The notes: generated from the sequence alone by a model not told the origin. A stretch of 64,000 nt of DNA from Spirochaetales bacterium (GCA_024233935.1 JACKOY010000004.1:186001-250000); one strand, 5' to 3'. Shown: positions 18,915 to 29,119, counted from the stretch's first letter. Numbers and translations are program-made.

Positions 18915-20789
18915 TCAGCCGCTCCTGGGTGCAGTGGCGGATGCGTCCGCCATTTGCCAGCGTACCAGCTGCGCATCGTTTGCAAGGCCTTTAAGCGTCG
19001 CCTGAAACTCGCTGCGCACGAATCCGGTGGGCAATAACTCGCCTGCGGTGGCTTCCAGATCAAGGGGCATCACAATGTCGTTGCCGTCGGCCATGCTCTG
19101 AATGCGCGCCGCGCGATTCACCGTCGTGCCGAAGTAGTCCAGCCTGTCATTCGAGTTGACCGCCAGAGACGGGCCAGCCTGCAGACCAATCTTCACACTC
19201 ACCGAACGATGCTCGTTATGGATGCGTCGCTGAATCCCGATGGCTGCTCGCAGGGCGTTGGTGCTGTCGATGAAAACGGCCATTACCGCATCACCGATGG
19301 TCTTGACCACGGCGCCTTCGTGTTTGCGCACCTCATCAATCAGAATTGTGAAGTGGTCGCGCACCAGGGCAAAGGCCGGAGCGTCGCCCAGCCGTTCGTA
19401 CATGGGTGTGGAATCTTTGAGGTCTGTAAACAGGAAGCACAGGTTCTCGACCCCGATCTGCAGATCGGGGGCCAGGGCTTCGGCGCTGAACTGGTCGCGA
19501 AACTCCTGGAGTGCGGTGACCCGGGCAGCGGTCAGCGCAAAATCCCGGTAGGCGTCGCGAAAGAGCTTCACCGTAACCAGCGAGTCCCCATCGTTCACGA
19601 ACTCCAATTCGGTGCGGGGCGCAAGCAGCAGGGGTTCGGACCGGGGCCGGCCGTCGAGCTCGCTCGCCACATTTACAGTCCGGGTTCTCGGGGCGCTTTC
19701 GCTTATCAGAACCTCGCGCACTCCGGGAAATTGGGGACTGCGCAGGCGATAGCGGACCTCGTCAAAAGCAAGCTCAGTCTTTGTTGATGCGTCCGGCCAG
19801 ACATTGAGCTGCGCGTGTATAAAGGCGGTATTTCCGGGTGAGTTGATACAGAAGCTGCCTCCGTTCAGGGCGCGCAGGGCAGGGACTGGTCGGAAAGTAA
19901 GCTCCACGTTGTTTGTGAAGTCGGCCCCGTATTCAATGTTGCAGTAGTCGCAGTGCGCCTGTGTTTCGAGTCCGCTCAGGCTGGTAAAGCGCGCCTTGTC
20001 ACCCCGGCAGGTGGGGCAGAGCAGATCCCAGCTCAGGTTGAAAAATCCGGCCCGCGTGGCCCTTAGAAAAAACTCGATTGTGTCCTGTTCCGGAAGCCCG
20101 TAGTGAAAGGCCACCTGCAAGGGACGCAGTCGCAGCACCATTTTATCGGGTGCGCTGGCAACAAAGGCCGCCACGCTTGCGGTCACGCGGGAATTTGCAT
20201 GCAGCGGAGCAAGCCTCTGCGAAAGCGTGGCCCGATCGACCCCGCTATCGTTTTGTTCCTCCACGTAGGGGGCAATCGCCAGCGGATCCTGAGCAGGCGC
20301 CAGAGCGGTCTTTTTTATTTTGTCCAGTGCGCGCGCTGCGCTGGCCATATACTGACGGACCACCAGCCAGCCCAAAAAGCCGGTGCCGCGGGTGGCGCGC
20401 CGTCCGTGCAGCACAACCCGGGTTCCCTCGGGGACGCGCTCCAGCGCGTACTCCAGGCCAACATAAGCCAGGGGGCCGCTTTCCTGGAAGGTTTCGGCGC
20501 GCGCCCAGAAGGGTTTGCTCCATTCGTAGGGCAGTTCGTCGTAACGGATGGTCAGACCGCCTTTCTTTGCTTCAGCACGCGTAACCGTTCCACCGCCGGC
20601 TGCAGGCAGGTAGGAGTAGACCGGACGCGGGTTGCCCGCAAGCGCGTTGAGCATGTCCACCTGGCCCAAATAGCGCATGATGGTCTCCGGCGCGTGGGGC
20701 ATGGTTCGCGTGATTGTGATGACCCGTTCTCTTGCGCGCAGGTCGCGGTAGCGGGCGGCATTGGGTAGACGGCCTGATGATTCGGACAT
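18915..20789 (-). CDS. Cytoplasmic class III adenylate cyclase with START-like and zinc-ribbon N-terminus (DUF5939 type)
   Basis: The 624-residue protein has no membrane segments. An SRPBCC/START-like region (about 20-150, with an EWSKPFWARAETFQ motif) precedes a middle domain containing a zinc-ribbon-like pair CPTC and CDYC (about 282-305). The C-terminal cyclase domain (about 425-600) shows CFLFTDLKDSTPMYERLG (metal Asp), KTIGDAVMAVF (adenine Lys, metal Asp) and FGTTVNRAARI, where the usual adenine-selecting Asp is Thr, as is common in this subfamily. The likely product is cAMP. GGAGG before the ATG at 20789 supports the start. Its last 30 codons have a fossil copy at 11327-11423. Confidence 0.86.
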   Translation of the reverse strand: MSESSGRLPNAARYRDLRARERVITITRTMPHAPETIMRYLGQVDMLNALAGNPRPVYSYLPAAGGGTVTRAEAKKGGLTIRYDELPYEWSKPFWARAETFQESGPLAYVGLEYALERVPEGTRVVLHGRRATRGTGFLGWLVVRQYMASAARALDKIKKTALAPAQDPLAIAPYVEEQNDSGVDRATLSQRLAPLHANSRVTASVAAFVASAPDKMVLRLRPLQVAFHYGLPEQDTIEFFLRATRAGFFNLSWDLLCPTCRGDKARFTSLSGLETQAHCDYCNIEYGADFTNNVELTFRPVPALRALNGGSFCINSPGNTAFIHAQLNVWPDASTKTELAFDEVRYRLRSPQFPGVREVLISESAPRTRTVNVASELDGRPRSEPLLLAPRTELEFVNDGDSLVTVKLFRDAYRDFALTAARVTALQEFRDQFSAEALAPDLQIGVENLCFLFTDLKDSTPMYERLGDAPAFALVRDHFTILIDEVRKHEGAVVKTIGDAVMAVFIDSTNALRAAIGIQRRIHNEHRSVSVKIGLQAGPSLAVNSNDRLDYFGTTVNRAARIQSMADGNDIVMPLDLEATAGELLPTGFVRSEFQATLKGLANDAQLVRWQMADASATAPRSG

Positions 20790-21049
20790 AGCAGCCTCCA
20801 GGGCGGTCCAGTGGCGGCAGGTGCGACCGGCCGGTTTGCGCCGGCAAATCAATTCGCAAATCCAGAGCGGTTTTGTTTGCGGCCGGGCATGTTGTTTGGA
20901 GTCGCAAACCATTCCCGGTAAGTCTGACTCGGTCCCGTTCTGGCGGGCGTTCAGGTGGCCGGGCGCACAAAAACTTTTTGAAAAGATCCAGCACCCGGGC
21001 GGACTGCAAAAGGCTTGCTGGTCCAGAGCATGGGAACAAAACTATACGA

Positions 21050-21499
21050 ATGTACCGAACCATTTCAAGCGCGTTCGCGTTGATCTGGCTCGGCGTTATC
21101 GTACCCGCTTGCTCCACCGAAGAAGACCGGCGGCCGCAAACGGAACACATCGACCAACACTGGCTCTGCGAACAAACCCGCGATTTGGAGTTTGAGCGTA
21201 CGGTTCCCGGAAGCCTGACTGAATACCGTCCGCGTGTGCACATTGCCGATGCCGCGACTGTGCAAGAGTTTTGCGGCGTTCTGGGCGCTGCTCCGGAACG
21301 ATACGGCGATGCCCCGCCCCGCTCGCGACCCTGGGGTTGGATGGCATTTTACAACGCGGCCGGTCAGGTGACAGCAAACGTCGTCATTCAGGAGCGCGAG
21401 GAACCGGGTTACATTCTGATTCCAGAGCGCGCCGCGCGACGATTGACCGCGAGTGAAACAAGCAGTATCGTAAGGCTCATACAGGACTACGACCCCTGA
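21050..21499 (+). CDS. Small lipoprotein of unknown function
   Basis: The 149-residue protein has a signal peptide and lipobox (LGVIVPACS). The mature part contains RPQTEHIDQHW and a later WGWMAFYNAAGQVTANVVIQ strand pair. I do not recognise the family. The ATG at 21050 gives the signal peptide, while the frame continues upstream without one. It is divergent from the cyclase and alone in its unit. Confidence 0.65.
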   Translation: MYRTISSAFALIWLGVIVPACSTEEDRRPQTEHIDQHWLCEQTRDLEFERTVPGSLTEYRPRVHIADAATVQEFCGVLGAAPERYGDAPPRSRPWGWMAFYNAAGQVTANVVIQEREEPGYILIPERAARRLTASETSSIVRLIQDYDP

Positions 21500-21707
21500 C
21501 GCGCCCGAACACAAGCCGGGTTCTTTTGAACGCGGTTGCTCTTCGGGAGCCGGCACCCTTCCAGCGGGTATTGAAACTCACGGGAAACACTCGCCGCATG
21601 CCATCTGCGCAGACTACAACCCGGGGCGATCGTACACATGGCAGGAGATCGCGTTTGCGTTCGAAAGCTATCATTACGATGGGTCTGCCGCCCGTGAGAC
21701 GCGTTCC

Positions 21708-23021
21708 ATGGAGCGACCGGTTGTGAAGACCACGGGCGCCGTCAATCCAGAGGAGCGTAAAAGGAAAACACGCGGGACGTCCCTGACCCGGCTCGTTTCC
21801 TCGGCTTTAGCGAACATCTTCTTCTTCTATTTCGATGCCGTCGGTGCAGTCCTGGCCGTCTCCATCGGGCACCTGACTGTTTCCGTTCTTTGGGCTCTGG
21901 CAATCGAACTCGACCTGCGCATTCTTCACCGGGAGTGGCCGGGCCACGTCCGAACTCTGCTGGATGGTCTGTTGGTGACAACGTTCCTGTATGCTACGGG
22001 ACTTTACAATTCGTTCTACGCAATCTTCTATCCGCTACTGGTCACGTTCAGCTCGCTCGACGTGAACCGCAAACGGGGCCTGTTCGCAGTGGCGGCCAAC
22101 GTGGGAATGTACGCCGCGCTGATAGCTGCTGTCGCTGGCGGCCTGCTTGCGGTTCCGCATCAGGTGGGGGACTTTTCACTCGCCTGGGCGGTCCTCTCGG
22201 TTCTGTACCTGTTCATTGTGTTGACGTTCATTCACTACGTCGTCTTTCGAACTTACGTGCGTTCGGTCTCCGCCCGGGCGGCCCTGCAGGAGGCACGCGA
22301 TGCCCTCTGGGGCGAAATGAAGCTCGCCACAAAGATCCAGACCGTTCTGCTTCCCCGGGAGCCGGTCGTGCCGGGCTATTCCATCGCCGTTTACAATGTT
22401 CCCGCGGCCCAGGTCGGTGGAGACTACTACGATGTGGTCAATTGCCGTGATGATTGGGTCCTGATCGGGGATGCTTCCGGTCACGGTGTGTCGGCGGGAC
22501 TGGTGATGATGATGGTCCAGACAGCGGTCCGCACGCTGCTTGTGTCCGGATTGGACCTGTCACCTGCGGAACTCCTGAGCGCGGTCAACCGCATGCTGCA
22601 TCATAACCTGGCTACGATGGGCGAACACAAGTACATGACCATCCAGGCCGTGCAGTTCCGCGAAGACGGTCAGGTGGTGGTCTCCGGCCTGCATCAGGAC
22701 ATGCTGGTCTACCGATGCGACACGGGCGCGCTGGAAACGATTGAATCGCGCGGGATGTGGTTGGGCATTCTGGAGGAGATTCAGGACGACATGGTCGATC
22801 AGAGCTTTCGGCTTGAGCGGGGTGATCTGCTGTTGCTCTACTCGGATGGGTTGACCGAGGCCGTGCGGCCGGACGGAAATCTCCTGGGTGATGCACCCGT
22901 TCTGGAACTGCTGGCCCGGGGTGGAACGCCCGCTTCGGTCAAAGAGGGACTGCTGGAGTTGCTGTCCGATTGCAAGACTCCGGACGACGTTACGTTTGTT
23001 CTGATCCGGCGCGAGCCCTGA
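21708..23021 (+). CDS. Membrane SpoIIE-type phosphatase
   Basis: The 437-residue protein has about six membrane segments (residues 25-180), a short coiled-coil linker (SARAALQEARDALWGEMKLA) and a SpoIIE phosphatase domain. The first metal site is AQVGGDYYDVV, the second GDASGHGVSAGLVMMM and the third LYSDGLTEAV. The linker motif KIQTVLLPREP-VPGY is the usual start of the stand-alone SpoIIE fold. The sensor part resembles a compact membrane receptor without an extracellular domain. The expected substrate is a phosphorylated STAS anti-anti-sigma factor, but none is encoded nearby. Confidence 0.88.
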   Translation: MERPVVKTTGAVNPEERKRKTRGTSLTRLVSSALANIFFFYFDAVGAVLAVSIGHLTVSVLWALAIELDLRILHREWPGHVRTLLDGLLVTTFLYATGLYNSFYAIFYPLLVTFSSLDVNRKRGLFAVAANVGMYAALIAAVAGGLLAVPHQVGDFSLAWAVLSVLYLFIVLTFIHYVVFRTYVRSVSARAALQEARDALWGEMKLATKIQTVLLPREPVVPGYSIAVYNVPAAQVGGDYYDVVNCRDDWVLIGDASGHGVSAGLVMMMVQTAVRTLLVSGLDLSPAELLSAVNRMLHHNLATMGEHKYMTIQAVQFREDGQVVVSGLHQDMLVYRCDTGALETIESRGMWLGILEEIQDDMVDQSFRLERGDLLLLYSDGLTEAVRPDGNLLGDAPVLELLARGGTPASVKEGLLELLSDCKTPDDVTFVLIRREP

Positions 23022-23114
23022 TCGCGGCGCGCTTGAATCCCGGCGCATCGCCGTTTCGGAGACAGGTCGCCAGCATGAAAGCCGGAGCGCTGGAACGTGA
23101 AAAACCCTGAACAC

Positions 23115-24335
23115 TCAGGAGGAGCGATCGGGGGCCTGAACTTCTCGGGGAACGTAGAGCGTAATTGGTTCGCTTTTGCCTTTGACTTTCGTTCGGCCCA
23201 GACGCACAAAGTCTTTTTGGTTTTCGATTCCGTTGTAAGTGGATTCGCTGATGATCAGCGAGTGATCGAGTTTTGCGGTCAACGACTCCAGGCGCGCACT
23301 GGCGTTGACGCTGTCGCCGATTACGGTGTTGTCGATGCGCTTTGTTTCGCCGATAGCTCCCAGAACAATTGAGCCGGTGCCGATACCTATGCCAATGTTC
23401 AATGGCTCCCTGGAGGTCTGGTTCAGATCGCGCAGCTCGGCCAGCATTTCTTGAGCGCTCGCGACTGCGTCGCCCGGCGCATCGAACAGAGCCATGATAG
23501 CATCCCCGATGTACTTGTCGATGTAGCCATTGTGCTTGCGAATGATCGGCCCCATTCGCTCGAAGTAGCTGCCCAGGAGGTCAAACGTGGCCGGTCCGCC
23601 GATGCGTTCAGTCAGCGTCGTGAAGTTGCGAATGTCACAAAAAAGGACTGACATCTGCGTCTGTCGATGGTCGCCCAAATTCAGTTCCGTAACGCTGTGC
23701 TTGCCCAGTCTCTGCAGAAACTCGTACGGAACAAATCGATTCAGAGACGTGTTGAGCAGGCGCAGGTCGCTGAGTACCTGCTCCAGTATCTGCCTGGTAA
23801 AAAAGATCAATGTTCCCGAGAGGGCCTGGAACAAGAGGCTTGAGATAAAGCCCACCCGTGCACTCGCTTCCGCGGGACCGGAGAGCTTGGGCGAAAGCAG
23901 TATGAAGAAAGCAACATTGGCAACGATCATAACCGCCGCCAGAATAGGAATCATGTTCCTGGGGCTGAACAGACCGGCTGTGAGCGCCGGAAGGGAAAAC
24001 AGGAACACGAAACTGCTGTAGGCCGTAAACAGATTGTCGCCCAGCTTTGCGAATTGTGCGCCAATCAGAACGACGGCCAGGGCGGCGTTGAAGAAACCCG
24101 TCGCGAGGTCCAGGCGTCCCGCCCTCAGGAGCAGTAGGGCAACCCCAATAGCCACAAGGCCGATCCCGCTCGGTGGCCCGGCGACATGAAATCGTTCTCG
24201 AATCAGGAGGCCGTACGCCAGCAGCAGCGCTATCAGGAGCACACCGAAGGCAATACAGAAGAAAAAGAATGCGCGCGCCCTTTTGCGCACGAGTTCCGGC
24301 GAGTCGGCATAGACCCTGGTAAAGCTCTGGACCAT
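23115..24335 (-). CDS. Membrane class III adenylate cyclase, RFVPxEFL type
   Basis: The 406-residue protein has about six membrane helices (residues 20-175), then the linker LNRFVPYEFLQRLGKHSVTE with downstream LGDHRQTQMSVLF that is characteristic of a large spirochaete and proteobacterial cyclase group. The catalytic domain is LFCDIRNFTTLTER (metal Asp), DKYIGDAIMALF (Lys and metal Asp) and NTVIGDSVNASARLE (adenine-selecting Asp and Asn/Arg). All key residues are present, so adenylate cyclase activity is likely. The frame continues to an ATG at 24371, but GGAG six bases upstream favours 24335. The neighbouring SpoIIE gene converges on it. Confidence 0.87.
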   Translation of the reverse strand: MVQSFTRVYADSPELVRKRARAFFFFCIAFGVLLIALLLAYGLLIRERFHVAGPPSGIGLVAIGVALLLLRAGRLDLATGFFNAALAVVLIGAQFAKLGDNLFTAYSSFVFLFSLPALTAGLFSPRNMIPILAAVMIVANVAFFILLSPKLSGPAEASARVGFISSLLFQALSGTLIFFTRQILEQVLSDLRLLNTSLNRFVPYEFLQRLGKHSVTELNLGDHRQTQMSVLFCDIRNFTTLTERIGGPATFDLLGSYFERMGPIIRKHNGYIDKYIGDAIMALFDAPGDAVASAQEMLAELRDLNQTSREPLNIGIGIGTGSIVLGAIGETKRIDNTVIGDSVNASARLESLTAKLDHSLIISESTYNGIENQKDFVRLGRTKVKGKSEPITLYVPREVQAPDRSS

Positions 24336-24655
24336 TCCCTGCTCCAAACCGGCAGCGAAAGGCCCGGACATGCGTCGGGACCCTGCGACCGGACGGTTTC
24401 AGCTTATTTCAAGTTACCGTCAAAATCCGGGCCCCGCTTGTGCATCAGTTCCATGCGCAGGACGCCGCAGTCTACACCTTGAATTCAACGTGGACCAGAT
24501 GTCGTCAGGCGCCCGCTCAAGGGCAAGCCTTTCCTCGAACGCCTCCGGTCACCGGCTGGTCATAAAGCCGTGCGATCGGGCGCTCGGCCCCTGGAATGGT
24601 GCGTATGCCGGGCGCGAAATGGCGCAGAAACCGGCGTCTGCCGGAATATCAAAAG

Positions 24656-25981
24656 CTAGAGTTCCGATGGCTCCTTTGATCTTTCTCTGTTTCGCGCCGC
24701 CAGATAAGCACCTCCTGCGAGCACTACATACAGGAAAACGATCGCGAACAACTGCCCGGAGTTGTTTCTCAATTCGTAGTAAAGAATCAGCGCCCCTCCC
24801 AGGGAAAGCGCTGCGATGGCAATGCGCGTGGCTATTCCCGATGAGTTCGTTTGTGTCCTGATTTTGTGATTGGCGATCGCCATCAACAGCGAGACCATCA
24901 GAAAGGTAATGCTTCCAAACTCCAGAATCAACTCAAGCCCACCGACCAGTATTAGTACGCTCGCCATCGTTGACATGCTGAGAATCGCATTGATGGGGAT
25001 ATTTCCTTTTCGCCGGGATAGAAACTGAGGCAAGTATCCATCTGAGGCGACCACTGCCATTTGGCGCGAGGAACCAAAAAGTGTTCCGCTGATGGCGCTA
25101 CTCGTTGCGAGGATGGCACCCAGAATAACCAGAGTTGAGCCCATCTTGCCCAGAATGTCACCGGCCCCTGCCGCCAGCGCAAACTCTCTATTTTGTATGA
25201 TATTCTCCACCGGAATTGCGAACAAAGCGCCGAGCGAGATTACCACGTAGATCAATATGGCCAGCGAAATTGCGGCATAGATTGCGCGCGGGATGCTTCT
25301 TTCGGGGTTTGCCATCTCTCCTACGGCGTTGATTACCAATTGAAATCCTTCGTATGCCACGAATGTAATGGACGATACGATCAGAATATTCAACACACTG
25401 GAGTGTCGGGCGTCTGCGGCCATGCTTTCAATAAACGGACCGAAGCCGGTAGTACCGTGTCGCATCAGGATGAATGAAATGATGGTCAGCAAGACTAGCT
25501 TGGTGTATACCATCAAGTCCTCGAGTTTTCCCATTCCATTGACACTCCACACATTGATTAGTGTGAAAAGTGCAAGTATGCCCAGCGCTACGCCTTTGCG
25601 AACCCACTCATCACTGGCGAACGAAGAACTGCTGATGGCATAGGATGAAAAAGTATAGGCATAAAGCGCGAGAGTGCTGATGTACCCAAAGAGTACGAAC
25701 CAGCCAATAGCTGCAGCCGCAAAGTGTGAGTCTACGTAAGTGCGCTTGAAAAAGGAATAGGTCGCTCCTTCATCCTGGTAATATACGCCCAGCTTGATGT
25801 AAGAGTAGGCTGCCAGGCCCGCCGTAATCCCTCCAAGAATTATTGCAGCCGGAGTCAGATGGCCGATCATTGAGACCGAAATGCCCAGCACGGTAAAAAT
25901 GCCGCCGCCTACCATGCCGCCCAGCGCGATCGCAACCAACTCGGCCAGTCCTAATTCTTTATTCCTTTTTCGGTGTAACAT
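24656..25981 (-). CDS. APC-family amino acid permease
   Basis: The 441-residue protein has 12 predicted helices. It begins RNKELGLAELVAIALGGMVGGGIF, the typical APC helix-1 motif with the GG-GGIF substrate-binding turn, and keeps SSAISGTLFGSSRQM in helix 8. These carriers import amino acids or related amines with H+ or by exchange; the substrate cannot be read here. The frame runs upstream to 26143 in unlikely sequence; the ATG at 25981 begins the homology. That ATG overlaps the stop of a small upstream ORF (TGATG), suggesting translational coupling. Confidence 0.86.
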   Translation of the reverse strand: MLHRKRNKELGLAELVAIALGGMVGGGIFTVLGISVSMIGHLTPAAIILGGITAGLAAYSYIKLGVYYQDEGATYSFFKRTYVDSHFAAAAIGWFVLFGYISTLALYAYTFSSYAISSSSFASDEWVRKGVALGILALFTLINVWSVNGMGKLEDLMVYTKLVLLTIISFILMRHGTTGFGPFIESMAADARHSSVLNILIVSSITFVAYEGFQLVINAVGEMANPERSIPRAIYAAISLAILIYVVISLGALFAIPVENIIQNREFALAAGAGDILGKMGSTLVILGAILATSSAISGTLFGSSRQMAVVASDGYLPQFLSRRKGNIPINAILSMSTMASVLILVGGLELILEFGSITFLMVSLLMAIANHKIRTQTNSSGIATRIAIAALSLGGALILYYELRNNSGQLFAIVFLYVVLAGGAYLAARNRERSKEPSEL

Positions 25982-26151
25982 CAGGGGCTTATCTTGAGCG
26001 GCCCGCGTGCGTGCCGCACGCCCCAGGACAAGGGGGAGAATGGCTGCCACGTAGCGGGCACGGGCACGCGCGGAAGAGTCAGAACGTAGGAGAGAACCGC
26101 ACCGGGGACCAGCAAAGCGAGAGCGAACAAGGCCAGCAGCCACTTACGCAT
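25981..26151 (-). CDS. Possible 56-residue single-span membrane protein
   Basis: The ORF reads MRKWLLALFALALLVPGAVL followed by a short hydrophilic tail. Its TGA overlaps the permease ATG (TGATG), which would couple the two. The hydrophobic N-terminus looks like a signal anchor. There is no known family, and the ribosome-binding site is weak, so it could be a leader ORF or chance. Confidence 0.4.
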   Translation of the reverse strand: MRKWLLALFALALLVPGAVLSYVLTLPRVPVPATWQPFSPLSWGVRHARGPLKISP

Positions 26152-26480
26152 ACGCTCACAAAGGACCCTTGCCATCCAGGTCAAGCAGAAGCCAGGATTC
26201 GATCTGCTTCAGGGCGGGTTCCTTGTCGCGCAAAAAGCACGATGGAAGCCGACGTGAAGATCGGAGCGCCCATGAATGCGCTTTCCTGGCTGCGATCCTG
26301 GTGACACGATAGTGTGTTCCAGAATTGTTCCAGCCAGTTTTTCTCTTGCCCGGATCGCAGGAAGCGTGGATACTATGATACCGATAGGGAATTGAACCTT
26401 CGAAGTGCAAGAAGAATGGGCCTGAGAATTAACGGTTTCTACGTTGGATGGACCGCTGGGAGATGGTGAGCCGTACCTCG
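26152..26480. other. Intergenic, nothing recognised
   Basis: About 330 bases between the small ORF/permease unit and the SUMF1-type gene. Open frames on either strand have no family resemblance. This gap must carry divergent promoters, but none stands out. Confidence 0.4.
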
Positions 26481-27404
26481 ATGAAGAGGTATGTGCATGT
26501 ATTTGCGCTCGTCTGGATTTCAAATTGCCAGCTTGTAAGCGTAGATTGCCTGGATTATGATCTGACCTGCCGTCCGCTCCGCAACATTCTTTTTCAAAGA
26601 GCAACCTGCAGTGCAATTGGTGCCTGTGCGAGTGGCTACATCAGGGTGCCGTGTAATCCGGCCGTCGGCACAATCACGGATTTCTGCGTGGCAAAATATG
26701 AAATGAAGAATAACTCCGGCGCGAAATCTGAAGCTGCCGGATTGCCCTGGGTTTCGATTACTCAGACCAACGCCATAACCGAATGCTCCAATTTGGGCGC
26801 AAATTTCCATCTCATCACCAACGCCGAATGGATGACCATTGCCAGAAACATTGAGACCACGGCAGCCAACTGGAGCACAGGTACCGTAAACAACGGCGCC
26901 ATTAGTAGCGGGCACAACGACAATACACCTGCAAATGCCCTGGCCGCCAGTACAGACGATACGCAAGGCTGCACCGGCACCGGTCAGGTTTGCTCGAATG
27001 TGACGTGGGACGCTCAGCGCCGCACCAGCACGCTCTCCAACGGCGAAACAATATGGGATTTCGCCGGCAATGTTTGGGAGTGGAATGACTGGCAGGTGAC
27101 GCAGGCCAACAAGGCCTATTCATCAGCAGATGGTGTGCCGTTGGCTGCCTTGAGAGAGTGGACCGCTATCGATACTTTCCCCAATGCCCTTATGATCCCT
27201 TCAACCTGGCAGCCAACCAATAGCGCGTTGAGCAGCGCGAACGGTATCGGTCAGTATTACGCCGGGAACACGGACCCCGGGGCTTCCCTGCGTGGCGGAA
27301 GCTGGACCAATGGCGCGAGCGCGGGCGCGTTCAGACTGGACTTGAACAACGGTCCCGCAAGCTCGGCCGCGACCATTGGTTTCCGATGCGTGCAGAGCAA
27401 TTGA
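26481..27404 (+). CDS. SUMF1/FGE-like exported protein
   Basis: The 307-residue protein has a signal peptide and possible lipidation at the Cys in WISNC. From residue about 65 it has the formylglycine-generating-enzyme/sulfatase-modifying fold: DFCVAKYEMKN, then NAITECSNLGANFHLITNAEWMTIAR (split here into FHLITNAEWMTIAR), DFAGNVWEWNDW and a final SLRGGSWTNG plus GFRCVQ. In true FGEs two Cys near the C-terminal part bind copper; only GFRC-type Cys is obvious here, so it may be a non-enzymatic relative, as in many Leptospira lipoproteins. Earlier ATGs exist at 26448 and 26463; 26481 gives the best signal peptide. Confidence 0.75.
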   Translation: MKRYVHVFALVWISNCQLVSVDCLDYDLTCRPLRNILFQRATCSAIGACASGYIRVPCNPAVGTITDFCVAKYEMKNNSGAKSEAAGLPWVSITQTNAITECSNLGANFHLITNAEWMTIARNIETTAANWSTGTVNNGAISSGHNDNTPANALAASTDDTQGCTGTGQVCSNVTWDAQRRTSTLSNGETIWDFAGNVWEWNDWQVTQANKAYSSADGVPLAALREWTAIDTFPNALMIPSTWQPTNSALSSANGIGQYYAGNTDPGASLRGGSWTNGASAGAFRLDLNNGPASSAATIGFRCVQSN

Positions 27405-27533
27405 TGAAGTGCTTTTTGATGTACGGCAGGGGATGAAAGATCTGAAGAAGAGCCACGCCACGGACTATTGAGAGTCGTGCCCCATCACGGCGGAACAAAG
27501 ACTCCACCGCCGCTGTCGAGCCGCTCCGCACTA

Positions 27534-29087
27534 TCACGGCGGAAAGTATATTGCCCCGCCCCCGCCGACGTTGACATCGCTCAATACGGTATCGGCCGCC
27601 GAGGGGGTGCCGTTCGCAATTCCGGAACTGCTGCCCTGGAAGATCCACAGATCTTCCGAGTTCTGGGTGTTCGAGGTGACCAGATCAAAATAGCCGTCGC
27701 CGTTGTAGTCGCCGGCTCCCAACCAATCGGTCAGTCCATCCGGACCATCGTCCAGCTGCGTGTCGGCAAAGTCGCCTGTGAACAGGTTTTTGCCCGCAAC
27801 GCCGCTGCTGCTGCCGTGAAAGATGTACAAGTGCTGTGGAGTGGGAGCGGTGCGTTCGCCGATGAGCAAATCGTCAAAGCCATCTCCGTTGATGTCGGCC
27901 ATGCCTGAGAGGATCCCGAAACGGATCGTACCCGAGCCGCTCAGGATCGTGTTGGCCTGCGAGGGACTCGTGGCCGTAATTCCGGCGGGGCCGCCGGACA
28001 GAAACAAATACACCTGCCCCTGGTTGCCGCCAGAGCCGGCATCGTAATCGTAAGCGGAGCCGAGGATGTCCGCGTAGCCGTCGCCGTTGGCATCCCCGGC
28101 GGCAAGGCCCCGGATGCAAAAGGCGCCAGCGAGAAAGGCAGCACTGATGCTGGTATTGGGGCTATCGCCTGCGCCCAGATCGATTGTGGTGCGACTATCG
28201 CTGTGAATTACCGCCAACGTAAACAGCGAGTTCGGAACGTCGATTGCACAGGCAGCCAGGTCCTCACGCCCGTCGCCATTCACATCGGCAAGAACCAGAG
28301 CGTTGATCGTAATTTGAAGACGCGTATTCGTTCCACCGGAGACAATCACGTCTGCTCCGGCCGCGCTCTGGCTTTGGATTCCAGAAGAGCCGTCCGAAAG
28401 AAAGACGTAGATGCGCCCAAAAGAACCGTAGCCCGTTGCGAGTACTGCAACATCGGCAAAGCCATCCCCATTGTAGTCGCCCACATAGATGGACCGTCCA
28501 AACGAATCGCCTGCGCTCTCTCCAAGCAGCGTGGCCCCGGCGCTGCCGCCTGCCTGTAGGTCCTGACCGGCAATACCGGATGCTCCCTGCGAATAGAAGA
28601 TGTAGACGGCGCCCTGGTCGGTGACGTTGGGGTAACGGTACGCGGCCACAACTGCGTCGGCGTAGCCATCGCCGTTGATGTCGCCCACGGCAAGGGCGTT
28701 GCCCATGAGGGCGTTTGTTGGTCCCTGAAAAACGGAAGCGGCGCCTGTGGCGCCGGCGCCCACGGTGACACTGGCGATTCCGCTCGCGCTGCCATAATAT
28801 ACCATGGCGCGACCACCGTTGCTCGCTCCGCCGTCTGGCTCGCTGAGCAACAGATCGTGGTAACCGTCGCCGTTGATGTCGTAAGTGCGCGGCGGCTGCG
28901 GCACGGCCGGCCCTCCCGCCAACAAGAGCAGGAGTTCCCAGGGAGTTCGCTTGCTGGAGGCTTCGGGAAGTGGAAGTCCCAAAAGAGGGTGGCCCGCCCA
29001 GCACCCCGGCAGGAGCGTGAGCGCGCAGATGAGGATCAGCGGGCAGCTCCCGGATCGGCGGGGTGCGCTTTGTGCCTGGCGAGCCAC
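27534..29087 (-). CDS. FG-GAP/VCBS repeat lipoprotein (integrin-alpha-type propeller)
   Basis: The 517-residue protein has lipobox LLPGC. The mature part has about seven FG-GAP units carrying Ca2+-binding loops of the DxNGDGxxD type: DINGDGYHDLLL, DINGDGYADAVV, DYNGDGFADVAV, DVNGDGREDLAA, DANGDGYADIL, DINGDGFDDLLI and DYNGDGYFDLV. This is the layout of a seven-bladed, calcium-binding propeller like integrin alpha chains. It is likely surface-exposed, perhaps in adhesion. The start codon is GTG at 29087, fixed by the signal peptide. Confidence 0.85.
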   Translation of the reverse strand: MARQAQSAPRRSGSCPLILICALTLLPGCWAGHPLLGLPLPEASSKRTPWELLLLLAGGPAVPQPPRTYDINGDGYHDLLLSEPDGGASNGGRAMVYYGSASGIASVTVGAGATGAASVFQGPTNALMGNALAVGDINGDGYADAVVAAYRYPNVTDQGAVYIFYSQGASGIAGQDLQAGGSAGATLLGESAGDSFGRSIYVGDYNGDGFADVAVLATGYGSFGRIYVFLSDGSSGIQSQSAAGADVIVSGGTNTRLQITINALVLADVNGDGREDLAACAIDVPNSLFTLAVIHSDSRTTIDLGAGDSPNTSISAAFLAGAFCIRGLAAGDANGDGYADILGSAYDYDAGSGGNQGQVYLFLSGGPAGITATSPSQANTILSGSGTIRFGILSGMADINGDGFDDLLIGERTAPTPQHLYIFHGSSSGVAGKNLFTGDFADTQLDDGPDGLTDWLGAGDYNGDGYFDLVTSNTQNSEDLWIFQGSSSGIANGTPSAADTVLSDVNVGGGGAIYFPP

Positions 29088-29119
29088 AACACACCATACA
29101 TGGTTACGGCCGCCCCTCC

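Noticed and set aside
20873..21049. 59-codon N-terminal extension of the small lipoprotein
   Set aside because: Basic, unstructured composition; the signal peptide begins at 21050.
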